A model generated the notes under the pieces. It had not been told where the DNA came from. It did not search any database and saw nothing but the letters and a program-made list of their open reading frames with translations. This document shows, one piece after another, positions 7,708 to 16,824 of a stretch of 64,000 nt of DNA. The stretch's first letter is position 1. Every line of letters starts with the position of its first letter. Source of the DNA: Anaerolineales bacterium UBA6055 (GTDB lineage Bacteria; Chloroflexota; Anaerolineae; Aggregatilineales; Phototrophicaceae); the NCBI GenBank assembly GCA_002428985.1, contig DIYL01000009.1, positions 186,001 through 250,000 on the forward strand, in the 5' to 3' direction. The position numbers and the translations under genes were made by a program.

Positions 7708-9345
7708 ATGAAACTATTTATCAGCTATTCACGACAAGATTCGCACTGGGTTTATGGATTACACGATAACTTGCGCGAAAACCCACTGCACGATACATGG
7801 ATCGACCGCAATTTGGTCGCGAGTACCGATTGGTGGGATATGATTTTGACGCAGATTGAAAAATGTGATTGCTTTATCTTTGTGATGTCGCCTGATTCAC
7901 TGGTATCCGATTATTGTGTGACCGAATGTGAATATGCACTGGCTCTCAATAAACCAATTCTGCCGTTGATGCTCAAAGATTGCCTGAATGATATTCCACC
8001 GGAATTAGTTGGTCTAAAGAAGAAGCAATTCGTAACTGCTAGCTCCTCGAAAGTACCCATTAATGTTATGGACTTACTGAATATTGAACGAGCTTTCACC
8101 CAAATAAATAATGATATTAACAGCGATGTGTATAAATCTCATTCCGCAGACCGTCCGCTTGTACCCGATGACATTGATGATGCGTCGATGCGTTACGACC
8201 AAGCGCTTAAAGATGTTGATTCCAAATTCTATCCCCGTGCTAAACGTCGACTCGAACGCGTGGTTGAGGCAAATGATGGTATATACAGCCATTTTGCACA
8301 GGCGATACTTGATGACTTTGACACCTACGCCCAACGCCATGAGATGTATAAGAGTATCAAGAAGCTACTGGAGCAAAGCGATAAATTAGAGAAAGCCAAG
8401 CAAGCATGGGAGCGTTATGTTGAGGAGTATGGAACAGAGTATGATCCTGATAATGTGAGTTTTATGTTAAATGATCCTAATTACATCAAAGTTTATTACC
8501 GTATTATGGAGGCGAAAGCTACACAGGCAACAGAACTTGATTTATCCGAATTGAGCTTAATCTGGTTACCACCGGAAATAGGTAATCTGTCTTATCTAGA
8601 GAAACTTTATCTGAAAGATAATCAACTAAGTAAATTGCCACCGGAAATAGGCAATTTAGTCAATTTGGAAGTGCTTAGCTTATGGAGAAATCGACTAAGT
8701 ACATTACCATCACAAATTGGTCACTTAATAAACTTGCAAAAACTCAGTGCATTTAGTAACCAACTAAGTGAATTACCACCAGAAATAGGCAATTTAGTTA
8801 ATTTGTTAGAACTTAGCTTATGGAGAAATCGACTAAGTACATTACCATCACAAATTGGTTACTTAACTAATTTGCGAGTGCTTAATTTACGAGATAATCA
8901 ATTAAGTGAATTGCCACCGGAAATAGGTAACTTAATCAATTTATCAGAACTTAGTTTATGGAATAACAATCTTAAGAAGTTATCACCATCAATTTATAAT
9001 TTAACTAATTTACAAGTACTTAATTTACGAGACAATCAACTAAGTAAATTACCACCGCAGGTTAGAAAATTGACTAGCTTGCGGCATCTAAATTTGTCAA
9101 GTAATCAACTAACTGAGTTGCCAACAGAAATCGAAAACCTTGCTAACTTAGAAGTACTTTATTTGGAAAACAATGAGCTAAATGACTTACCTCTAGAAAT
9201 TGGCAAATTATCGAAATTAAGATATATTGAGGTTGAAGATAATCCGTTAAATGACTTACCTCAAGACATTGTTAAACAAGGAAATCGAGCCATTCTAAAT
9301 TGGCTACGTGAGCAAGCCAGAGAGCAGGGTTTGCTTGACGACTAG
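7708..9345 (+). CDS. TIR domain protein with C-terminal leucine-rich repeats
   Basis: A 545-residue cytoplasmic protein. Residues 1-110 form a TIR domain: FISYSRQD box 1, then the FIFVMSPDSLVSDYC strand and VTECEYALALNKPILPL. Glu73 sits where bacterial TIR NADases carry the catalytic Glu. A charged helical linker (about 125-270) follows, then about ten 23-residue leucine-rich repeats (276-520, consensus LPPEIGNLxNLxxLxLxxNxL) and a short basic cap. TIR proteins often degrade NAD+ or make nucleotide signals in defence; LRRs would supply ligand recognition. No partner effector gene is next to it. It ends in a 4-base overlap with the convergent glycosyltransferase gene. Confidence 0.9.
   Translation: MKLFISYSRQDSHWVYGLHDNLRENPLHDTWIDRNLVASTDWWDMILTQIEKCDCFIFVMSPDSLVSDYCVTECEYALALNKPILPLMLKDCLNDIPPELVGLKKKQFVTASSSKVPINVMDLLNIERAFTQINNDINSDVYKSHSADRPLVPDDIDDASMRYDQALKDVDSKFYPRAKRRLERVVEANDGIYSHFAQAILDDFDTYAQRHEMYKSIKKLLEQSDKLEKAKQAWERYVEEYGTEYDPDNVSFMLNDPNYIKVYYRIMEAKATQATELDLSELSLIWLPPEIGNLSYLEKLYLKDNQLSKLPPEIGNLVNLEVLSLWRNRLSTLPSQIGHLINLQKLSAFSNQLSELPPEIGNLVNLLELSLWRNRLSTLPSQIGYLTNLRVLNLRDNQLSELPPEIGNLINLSELSLWNNNLKKLSPSIYNLTNLQVLNLRDNQLSKLPPQVRKLTSLRHLNLSSNQLTELPTEIENLANLEVLYLENNELNDLPLEIGKLSKLRYIEVEDNPLNDLPQDIVKQGNRAILNWLREQAREQGLLDD
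8674..8859 (+). repeat. Recent 138-base duplication inside the LRR region
   Basis: The 48 bases at 8674-8721 recur identically at 8812-8859, an offset of 138 bases or exactly two LRR units (46 residues). Flanking repeats are similar but not identical. This points to recent expansion of the LRR array by unequal exchange, which changes the recognition surface without breaking the frame. Confidence 0.75.
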
Positions 9346-11174
9346 TCTTGTCCAATATCAATCATAACTGCATCAGAGCTATCGGATTGGCGCAAGCGGT
9401 CGCCTGTCTGCCACGCATACACAATTACATTTAGTGTTACGTTATCGGAGAGTGTTCCACTTGGGATGCGGTCAATGCGATAGGCAAAGTCACCCAACGG
9501 CAACGGATTATCGAGTTGATGCACAGCCTTGCCTGTATCATTCACGAACTGCAAGCTGATACTATAGGTATCGGCGGGTACATCAGTAGACCATGTTGAA
9601 TAAATAATATCGTAGGTGTCGGTTTGTTCATGCACCACATCGAGCAACGCCACATCATCACCGAATGTCGTAATTGGCGTGTCGGGGGCATCACACAACG
9701 CCTCAATTTGTGCCATCTTATCGACGCGCACGGTATCATCCTCACGCACCCGCTCACATAAAATGTAACGGTTATCGAGTATCGCTTGATAATCATCAAG
9801 TAAATCAGTTGGCACAACAGTATTATCCACCACAAACCAAATCCGTCCGGCATCGCCGATGAAGTTATCAAATCCGTCTATTCGGTCTGCGGGGTCGTTA
9901 CTGCCTTGCCCCAATTGGTCAGTGAGCACGTAACGCGCCGATATGCCATCCATGTAATAATCAATCGTGCCGTGTATCGCCCAACTATGATACGGGAATT
10001 CGAGTGCAACTGCATCATTACTGACAGCTTCGGCTTTAATATCGTTCAGGATTTCTTCAAATGGGAAGGTGATGTGAAAAACGATATGCTCCTCACGGCT
10101 ATAAAACAAGTTCCCAAATGTTGGCGCATTCATAAATCCGATCAATACCCAACCCGCTAGAACTACCCATACGACGTTTCGATAACGTGTCAGCGATGCT
10201 AATCCGATGCCCATCAACAAGGCGACGGCTGGCAATAATGGCATCAAATAGCGGACGTGGTTAATCATATCCGAGAGATGATTTGCACCGAGCATCAGCG
10301 CAGCGAAGATTATTCCAGTAAACCATAAGAGTCGCACCGCATGTGATTTCCGCAGGAGCAGTAATGACGGCAACAAGAACAACAAAAATGTCCATACACC
10401 GTTGCTAAAGGCATGCAACATATCACGGATGACTTCGGCATTGGTGCGGACGGTCAGGGTGCGTGTGTTGTTTTCGACGCGATTCGCGATAATATCGAGT
10501 GTGATTTGCCCCCACGGGATATACAAAATCCCCGCTAAAACCAGCATGAATAACAACTGCCACCAAGTGCCTTTGCGGGGTGCTAGCAACAGGTGATACA
10601 GTCCCAACGCGCCAACGGCTCCAATCGCGAACGGATGCGTGTAGAGTGTCGCGGTGGTTACGAGGACAAATATCGCCATCATTAACCATGAGCGTTTACG
10701 CTGGAGCAATCGCCAGTAGAGTGTCATGATGATGAAAATTTGTAGCACAAGAAGCGAATAGGTGCGGATTTCATGAAGGTAGGCGCTAAAAAATGCTGAT
10801 GCTCCGAGGATTATCGCTGTGCAAAACCCAGCAAATGGCGAGTGCATATCCGACCCGAGGCGATACGCAAACGCAATCGCTAACACACCGAGCAGTAATG
10901 AAAATGCTCGCATCGCAAACACCGACCACCCGACCGAATGTCCCCAGGCCGACAGCAATATATAATAAAATGGGGCTTGTCCTGATTCGCGCTCGATAAT
11001 GCGTTCCGCCGGATACGACAGTGTAAACGGTGTATCATCCAACCCGCCAGCATATAACAGCGATAACTGCTCATCATGCCACATCGAATCGACCTGTAAG
11101 CCTAATGCGCCAACAGCGACGGCAATCAATGTCACACTAACAAATATGCTTAACCAGAGCGGATGTCGTATCAT
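9342..11174 (-). CDS. GT39/ArnT-like integral membrane glycosyltransferase
   Basis: A 610-residue protein with an N-terminal membrane helix, then WHDE (residues 32-35) in the first extracytoplasmic loop. This is the typical acidic motif of GT39/GT83 enzymes, which take a sugar from a polyprenyl-phosphate donor. About ten further hydrophobic segments run to residue 350 or so. A soluble C-terminal domain (about 370-610) lies on the outside. The acceptor is unknown. No other glycan genes adjoin it. Its stop codon is shared in a 4-base overlap with the TIR-LRR gene. Confidence 0.8.
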   Translation of the reverse strand: MIRHPLWLSIFVSVTLIAVAVGALGLQVDSMWHDEQLSLLYAGGLDDTPFTLSYPAERIIERESGQAPFYYILLSAWGHSVGWSVFAMRAFSLLLGVLAIAFAYRLGSDMHSPFAGFCTAIILGASAFFSAYLHEIRTYSLLVLQIFIIMTLYWRLLQRKRSWLMMAIFVLVTTATLYTHPFAIGAVGALGLYHLLLAPRKGTWWQLLFMLVLAGILYIPWGQITLDIIANRVENNTRTLTVRTNAEVIRDMLHAFSNGVWTFLLFLLPSLLLLRKSHAVRLLWFTGIIFAALMLGANHLSDMINHVRYLMPLLPAVALLMGIGLASLTRYRNVVWVVLAGWVLIGFMNAPTFGNLFYSREEHIVFHITFPFEEILNDIKAEAVSNDAVALEFPYHSWAIHGTIDYYMDGISARYVLTDQLGQGSNDPADRIDGFDNFIGDAGRIWFVVDNTVVPTDLLDDYQAILDNRYILCERVREDDTVRVDKMAQIEALCDAPDTPITTFGDDVALLDVVHEQTDTYDIIYSTWSTDVPADTYSISLQFVNDTGKAVHQLDNPLPLGDFAYRIDRIPSGTLSDNVTLNVIVYAWQTGDRLRQSDSSDAVMIDIGQD

Positions 11175-11308
11175 AGATGTTTGTTCTACCTCGAAATGAT
11201 AATCGGGGGATAACTCTACAAACGACTCCGATGGTTTGCAATGTGCAATTCGAATACTGACATCAAAAATGTGATGCTAAATCTAGATTGAATGTGTTGG
11301 AAAGATTA

Positions 11309-12220
11309 TTAAGCGGTGCGTGTATGGTCGACCAATGGGTATAAGATTGTCCCGATGGTGCTATCATCACCGTAGGCATCCTCGAGCATCTGTAATGCTT
11401 CGGGATGTACTGCTGATAGTGCATAACGCAAGCGAGAAATTTCATTTGTCATCTGCCAGCCTGCTGTTGGCATCGCAGATTTAAGCGCTTGTAATAGCTC
11501 GGCATTGAGTTGTTGACCACCGTGTACCCATTCTGCCAAAACCTTCACCCCGACAACTTGTAAATCTTGTGATGAGGAAGTCAGCATCTTTGGGATAGCT
11601 GGATGCTCTGGAGATGTTAACAAGGCAATCGTACCCACACTTGTTTCCCCGAGGTTGACATCCCCGTATTTATAGTTGTCGATCATCAGTGGGAGAGCAA
11701 TATCAGCGAGATTTTCTGGAAGATGATCGCTACTGTGCGCGAGGCTCATCAACGATTGGGTGGCTGCCCATCGAATCGCTGTTAAGGGGTCGTCAGCTAT
11801 ATCGTCGAAAATGTATCCAATATCATCTGCTAATGAGAGTGGTTTTGCCAATGCCCAAATGATTGACCATAACATCCGATTTTGCTCATGTTGCATCATG
11901 TATTGGTCTGGATTCGCGCGCTCATTATTCCAGAATGTGGCGACTAGCTTTGCTAGGTGCACATTGTGATCTGGATCGATTTTAAGCCGATAATTCACAA
12001 TCTCAGGGATCGCATCTTGCCCGAGCCGCAGCAAAGATGCCATGACAGCATTCCGTACAGCTGGACGTTTATCAAATAGGTACGGCATCATATCCGACAC
12101 AAGGTGTATTGCGTTGGCATGGGCAATAATATGAATGGCGGCAATAATGTCGTCTTTGTGCTCACAGGTATGGAGCATCTCTTGGACAGCACTGAGATCA
12201 TCAGAATTAAAGACGGACAT
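11309..12220 (-). CDS. HEAT-repeat protein
   Basis: A 303-residue, all-helical protein with repeated helix pairs (DKRPAVRNAVMASLLRLG, DPLTAIRWAATQSLMSLA, DLQVVGVKVLAEWV) that match HEAT/armadillo-like repeats. There is no catalytic motif, signal peptide or membrane segment, so it is probably a cytoplasmic scaffold. It is unrelated in detail to the larger HEAT protein at 47072. It stands alone on the minus strand. Confidence 0.7.
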   Translation of the reverse strand: MSVFNSDDLSAVQEMLHTCEHKDDIIAAIHIIAHANAIHLVSDMMPYLFDKRPAVRNAVMASLLRLGQDAIPEIVNYRLKIDPDHNVHLAKLVATFWNNERANPDQYMMQHEQNRMLWSIIWALAKPLSLADDIGYIFDDIADDPLTAIRWAATQSLMSLAHSSDHLPENLADIALPLMIDNYKYGDVNLGETSVGTIALLTSPEHPAIPKMLTSSSQDLQVVGVKVLAEWVHGGQQLNAELLQALKSAMPTAGWQMTNEISRLRYALSAVHPEALQMLEDAYGDDSTIGTILYPLVDHTRTA

Positions 12221-12294
12221 GTGTACATAGCTTTCTTATAGCTTAACGATTCATCTATATCATATAACAAAATATGTTACGTCGAGATAACTAA

Positions 12295-12327
12295 GACCGT
12301 CACTAATATAGGAAAATAGTCACGGTC
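12295..12327 (-). terminator. Hairpin after the PsbP-like operon
   Basis: Arms GACCGTCAC... and ...GTCACGGTC can pair over nine positions with one mismatch. It lies 30 bases beyond the stop at 12357 on the minus strand and before the next minus gene. There is no clear U-tract, so factor-independent termination is uncertain. Confidence 0.35.
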
Positions 12328-12356
12328 AATTAATGAGATGTTATTCTGACAGGGTT

Positions 12357-14540
12357 CTATGGTCCGCCAACCTGTGTCGACTGCAAAACAGCGATAGCGG
12401 TCGGTAACCATAATTCAAGTTCCGCTGGATTGATGATCAACTGGGCTGATGTCTGAATTTGATCATTGAGCTCGCGGTATATGGTTAATGTCTGACGGGT
12501 GGGTGTCGATGACGTGACCAGCACCATCAGTTCGCCATTGATTAGAAATTGTAGGGGCGCATCAAATGTACCGCTTGGGAACGCATTGACGAGCGATTGA
12601 ATCCGTTCAAATAAGGTGTCTCCGCGTAATCCACGCGCATCCATTTCGGCATAGGTCATCGCTTGCACCAAAATTTCCACATCGCCTTCGTTGATGCTAT
12701 CGACAGAGGTCAGTAGCAGATTTGCATTATTCGCGATCCGAATTCCATTTTCATAGAGTGGTGGATTGTCGCTAATTGGCACAGTTTCTTGCACCAGCCA
12801 GCCTGCCGGATAATTGATCGAGAGTTCGCTGATATTTGTGATATAACTCGACTCGATGACGGGGAGTATAAAATCCAGCTCACGGACGGTGACGGGCACA
12901 GGTGTAGCGACAACATCTTGCACAACATCATCCAAATCAGGTGGTGCATCGGGTCGACGAGTTGGTGTCGGGATAGCGGTTGGTTGTACACCGAGTGCAT
13001 CGAATACAGCTTCATCAAGAGATGAATCTTCATTTCCAGCAACGGCGGTGACAATACGTGTACCTCGTGCGATGGCTAATGCAACAGGTTCATATTCGCC
13101 GAGTCGATTGGGTGGTGTTCGTAACTGAATCCAAACCGCGCCCCCATCTGCCATTGGGGATAGTAAGGCGGTACCACTATACGATGGATTTTCAAAGTCG
13201 ACCTGCGCAAATTCAAAATTACCGACTGTAATCAGATTGGGAGTATCGTAAGTCGTCAGGTCGGATGCGCTATCGATAAATTTCTGCAAGACTTCCAATG
13301 CATTTGATGTCCCTGAACGGGCGATACCATATTCTGTCGCTGTGACATATTGGACAATCAACTGGGCATCATCCGTGAATTGGAGCGAATCCGGTTCATT
13401 GTCAATCATCGCTTCTGATGTGCCGAGTAGATACGACGATGGCGAAACCTCGCGGATTAACCAATCGGCGGGATGGAAAAATTCGAATTGATGTTGTGGC
13501 ATGGTGACGCGCTCTGTTAGATCAATCGGGTCGCTCTGGAATGTGGTTGTTAGCAATAGGGACCACGCCAACGCACCATAATCCTCGGTGACAGGACCTT
13601 CAGTCACAACCAATGTCACCCATAAAAATCCAATCCGAAAATCGCGACCAAGCGATAACCCGACAAATTCATCACTCAGGACACGACTATAAGGATAGTC
13701 TTCACCATTGATCGATACCTGATTTAATCGTCCGAAGACATCGTTACTTGCACTGCGCGACTGTTGACTGGCAAGTGTTGCTAGCGGATCGTCAATTGGA
13801 ATGCCCTGACGCGATAATTCCGTATATTCAAAAAATTGGACACGAATCTGGACGTTATCACTTTGGAGGAGTGCGGATCTGTTATCTGGTTCGCTGACAG
13901 TCCAGCCCTCTGGATAATTAAAAACGAGACGGGACTCTTGTGCCGTAAATTGTAATGGGCGTTCGAGGTTTTCAATACGATAAAGTTGCGCTGTGATGTC
14001 TGTCAGACGGACACTCCGCAGTAATTCAATGAGTTCGCCTTCAATCTGAGGGAGTTCTCCGCTTGCGGTGAAGACTTGCAACAACATCACAACATCGTTG
14101 TCCATCTGCATGACCCATACAGCACCGTCCGCATTATCTGTTGAAAAATCAGCGCGAACCGATAACCGCCGATTAAACTCATACCGTCGTGGTTCATCAT
14201 TGGATAGCGTGATATTTGATCCAGCGACGACTTCTGCGATAATCTCATCGGGTGTTGTGCCATTTAGTCCCGCCGTTTGTCGTTGAGCCGGACCTAGATA
14301 AGCGAGTAGGATTTTGAATTGCCCACTGGTTAATGTGTCATCCAGCTCTAGTGCAATAGACGTTTCTGCATCAGCTAGGGCAATTAGACCATTTTCTTCT
14401 TCGGTCACCCACTCCGATGGATAATCAAACGTGAAACGTGCTGTTCGTGGTGAGAACGTCGTCAAGTCAGATGTGTCCTGCGCAACACCAAGAACCAACA
14501 TGTTACTGAGTAAAATCAATAATACGAACCGCTTGAGCAT
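12357..14540 (-). CDS. Secreted protein with four PsbP/DcrB-like repeats
   Basis: A 727-residue protein with a signal peptide (MLKRFVLLILLSNMLVLGVAQD). Four repeats each open with a strand then (Y/H)Pxx(W) : FDYPSEWVTEE near 40, FNYPEGWTVSE near 207, FFHPADWLIRE near 353 and INYPAGWLVQE near 571, as in the PsbP/DcrB-like fold. A Pro-rich linker (PTAIPTPTRRPDAPP, about 523) separates repeats 3 and 4. I chose the ATG at 14540: GGAG precedes it by 7 bases. It begins 2 bases after the stop of the upstream gene, so the pair is translationally linked. The role is unknown; it probably binds something outside the membrane. Confidence 0.7.
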   Translation of the reverse strand: MLKRFVLLILLSNMLVLGVAQDTSDLTTFSPRTARFTFDYPSEWVTEEENGLIALADAETSIALELDDTLTSGQFKILLAYLGPAQRQTAGLNGTTPDEIIAEVVAGSNITLSNDEPRRYEFNRRLSVRADFSTDNADGAVWVMQMDNDVVMLLQVFTASGELPQIEGELIELLRSVRLTDITAQLYRIENLERPLQFTAQESRLVFNYPEGWTVSEPDNRSALLQSDNVQIRVQFFEYTELSRQGIPIDDPLATLASQQSRSASNDVFGRLNQVSINGEDYPYSRVLSDEFVGLSLGRDFRIGFLWVTLVVTEGPVTEDYGALAWSLLLTTTFQSDPIDLTERVTMPQHQFEFFHPADWLIREVSPSSYLLGTSEAMIDNEPDSLQFTDDAQLIVQYVTATEYGIARSGTSNALEVLQKFIDSASDLTTYDTPNLITVGNFEFAQVDFENPSYSGTALLSPMADGGAVWIQLRTPPNRLGEYEPVALAIARGTRIVTAVAGNEDSSLDEAVFDALGVQPTAIPTPTRRPDAPPDLDDVVQDVVATPVPVTVRELDFILPVIESSYITNISELSINYPAGWLVQETVPISDNPPLYENGIRIANNANLLLTSVDSINEGDVEILVQAMTYAEMDARGLRGDTLFERIQSLVNAFPSGTFDAPLQFLINGELMVLVTSSTPTRQTLTIYRELNDQIQTSAQLIINPAELELWLPTAIAVLQSTQVGGP

Positions 14541-14542
14541 CA

Positions 14543-15760
14543 CTATTCTCCGCGCACAACCTCAATTGTAAACACCACTTCGTCACTACCAAAGAGCTCA
14601 AAAACTAATCCATATTCATCACTATCAGGCAAGGTCAATGAAGCAGAGAACTCATCTACAAGTTTAAGGGTGATGCCAAATGGTATGCTTTGAGGGGCTA
14701 ACATCGATAAATTAATGTTTGTATCTCCACGTAGGCGCACAAAATTGAGTGTGATTTGTTCTCCAGCTTCCCCGTCAAATAGGTACCCAACCACAGTGTT
14801 TTCCGCATTTAGCTGTGCGGTATTTGGGATACCCTCAATCAGGTCGGAAAACATGACACTATCTAAGATGGTATTTTCGTCCAATGGGGGAGTTTCTGTA
14901 TCTGTATCTGATGTTGATGCGTCATTGGCATCCGCCACAGCTTCGAAATCAGCATCTAAAATTGTTGGTGTGAGTACCCGCCGATTATCCCCACCAGAAA
15001 TTGCGATACCACCATCGGGCAAACTACAATCCACTGAGATGCGATAGTCTTCATCACTACTATCAAATCCTTGTACATACAAGCGATACACACCGCCGTC
15101 GGTAATCGTCTGTGCTAAAATTTGGCTTTCAATATCGCGGAAATCTTCGGTGATGCGATTTAGTTCTTGATTGGTGGGCGAGTATAATCCCATTTCGAAT
15201 GTCATCTCAGCAAACTCGCCAAATAGAGCTTCTAAGAAAATATCCATTTCAGTACCTTCTTCTAGCAGGAGATAATAGCGATGCAATTCGTTCTCGCGCG
15301 CCATTTTATTATCAATTTGCTCGCCACAACTCAGACTTTCAACCAGATTATTTCCCGTCACTACGTCGCCGTTGTCATCAACGCAACTGACAAATAATTG
15401 ATACAAACCTGTACTGTCCCCAGACACAATCACACTATAGTCTCCAGTGGATAGAATCGTATCGGTTTCGATTGTGGCGGGGCTATCTTCAGGGGCGAAT
15501 GGATTTTCTGCAATCAGCCCACCATTTGCATTTTGAATTTCGACTGTCAATGTCATCTCAGCAGATAGCGGGAGTGGGTCGGCGTGGATAATCAACCGTG
15601 TGCCACTATCAACTGCGATGGTGTACTCATGAGACAAGTTATCGCCCACAAACTGCTCAACGACCACACCACCACAAGTTAGAGTGGATTGTTCCTGTGC
15701 TTGCGTCATGAATGACATAAACGGCAATAGACATAAAATAGCGAGTAGAATTTTTTTCAT
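14543..15760 (-). CDS. Secreted protein with pre-peptidase C-terminal (PPC)-like domains
   Basis: A 405-residue protein with a clear signal peptide (MKKILLAILCLLPFMSFMTQAQ). Three beta-rich units resemble PPC domains: about 25-130 (HEYTIAVDSGTRLIIHAD ... STGLYQLFVSC), 140-245 (HRYYLLLEEGTEMDIFLE ... EDYRISVDC) and 305-405 (GYLFDGEAGEQITLNFV). PPC domains are usually accessory modules on secreted enzymes, but no catalytic domain is present here. It lies between the dehalogenase gene (12-base gap) and the PsbP-like gene (overlap region) and is likely part of the same operon. Confidence 0.7.
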   Translation of the reverse strand: MKKILLAILCLLPFMSFMTQAQEQSTLTCGGVVVEQFVGDNLSHEYTIAVDSGTRLIIHADPLPLSAEMTLTVEIQNANGGLIAENPFAPEDSPATIETDTILSTGDYSVIVSGDSTGLYQLFVSCVDDNGDVVTGNNLVESLSCGEQIDNKMARENELHRYYLLLEEGTEMDIFLEALFGEFAEMTFEMGLYSPTNQELNRITEDFRDIESQILAQTITDGGVYRLYVQGFDSSDEDYRISVDCSLPDGGIAISGGDNRRVLTPTILDADFEAVADANDASTSDTDTETPPLDENTILDSVMFSDLIEGIPNTAQLNAENTVVGYLFDGEAGEQITLNFVRLRGDTNINLSMLAPQSIPFGITLKLVDEFSASLTLPDSDEYGLVFELFGSDEVVFTIEVVRGE

Positions 15761-15772
15761 GACATTATCCTA

Positions 15773-16663
15773 TTATTGTGTTCGTTGCATAAAGTCGTGA
15801 ACATGTCCGGCGATTTCGGCACCTTTTTCTTCTTGCAAAAAGTGCCCCGCCCCTTCAATTGTGATTTCTGGTTGGTCGCCAGCAGTTGGGAACAGTCGGC
15901 GGAAAAATTTGATAGCTCCACCTAAAATTGGGTCGCTATCACTAAACATAACCAGTACAGGTTTTTGCCATTGTGACAATGTCGCACGAGCCGCTTTCAT
16001 CTCTTTCGCACCGGGATCATCTGGCGAAATCGGGACAAGCAATGGAAAGATTGCGGCACCTGCTTTGTAGCTATTATCAGGATAGGGTGCATCATAAGCG
16101 GCGATAATGTCTTTCGATAATGTGTATGATGTGATAGTTCCTGCGATGAGGCGGCCGACTTGTATCTTCGTACCGATGCGTTCGGTAAATGCGCGCCACT
16201 GCAAAAACCCCTCACTAGGTGTTTCTTCACCGGTTGGTAAAAATGTATTGAGCACAACTAACCGTGCGAAGCGTTCACCCAATGTCGCCGCTAGGGATAG
16301 TCCAAGTAAACCACCCCAATCCTGACAAATTAAGGTGATATTGGTCAAATCGAGTGATTCGATAAATGTCGTGAGTTTTTCCATGTGCATCGTATAGCTG
16401 TAATCATCGAGTTCGCTATATTTATCCGATTTACCAAAACCGATTAAATCCGGCGCAATTACACGATAATGTTCAGATAATGGTGTGATGAGATGACGAT
16501 AGAGATATGACCATGTCGGTTCACCGTGCAGACACAAAATAATTTCACCTTCACCCTCATCAACATAGTGCATACGGGTGTCGCCTACATCAATATAATG
16601 CGGTGCAAAATCATAATCCGGCAAATTCTCAAATCGCGAATCGGGCGTTCGTAGAATAGTCAT
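15773..16663 (-). CDS. Haloalkane dehalogenase-type alpha/beta hydrolase
   Basis: A 296-residue enzyme of the haloalkane dehalogenase family, which hydrolyses carbon-halogen bonds. Visible parts are HGEPTW (46-51, oxyanion and halide site), the nucleophile elbow CQDWGG with Asp115 and halide-binding Trp116, an Asp near 244 (DSDPILGG) and the catalytic His274 (GAGHFLQEE). HGEPTWSY and the acid after strand 7 fit the HLD-I (DhlA-like) subgroup. Asp rather than Ser as nucleophile argues against a plain esterase. The substrate range cannot be stated. It is first in an operon with two secreted proteins, an odd pairing. Confidence 0.85.
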   Translation of the reverse strand: MTILRTPDSRFENLPDYDFAPHYIDVGDTRMHYVDEGEGEIILCLHGEPTWSYLYRHLITPLSEHYRVIAPDLIGFGKSDKYSELDDYSYTMHMEKLTTFIESLDLTNITLICQDWGGLLGLSLAATLGERFARLVVLNTFLPTGEETPSEGFLQWRAFTERIGTKIQVGRLIAGTITSYTLSKDIIAAYDAPYPDNSYKAGAAIFPLLVPISPDDPGAKEMKAARATLSQWQKPVLVMFSDSDPILGGAIKFFRRLFPTAGDQPEITIEGAGHFLQEEKGAEIAGHVHDFMQRTQ

Positions 16664-16824
16664 GCGTCATCCTCAGGTCATGGTCAACAAATCTAGTTGT
16701 TTCTGAGTATAGCATTTTTTGATTGATCGGCAGTGTAAAACACTAAACATTTAATTTGGAACTCTCCAATATTGTGCCTGTGTCTGTAGTAGTAACACAG
16801 ACATTAAACTAGGAGGAGAGCAAC

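Noticed and set aside
7416..7709. Minus-strand open frame of 97 codons
   Set aside because: It is a translation of the interspersed inverted repeat and overlaps the TIR-LRR start; such repeats yield spurious proteins.
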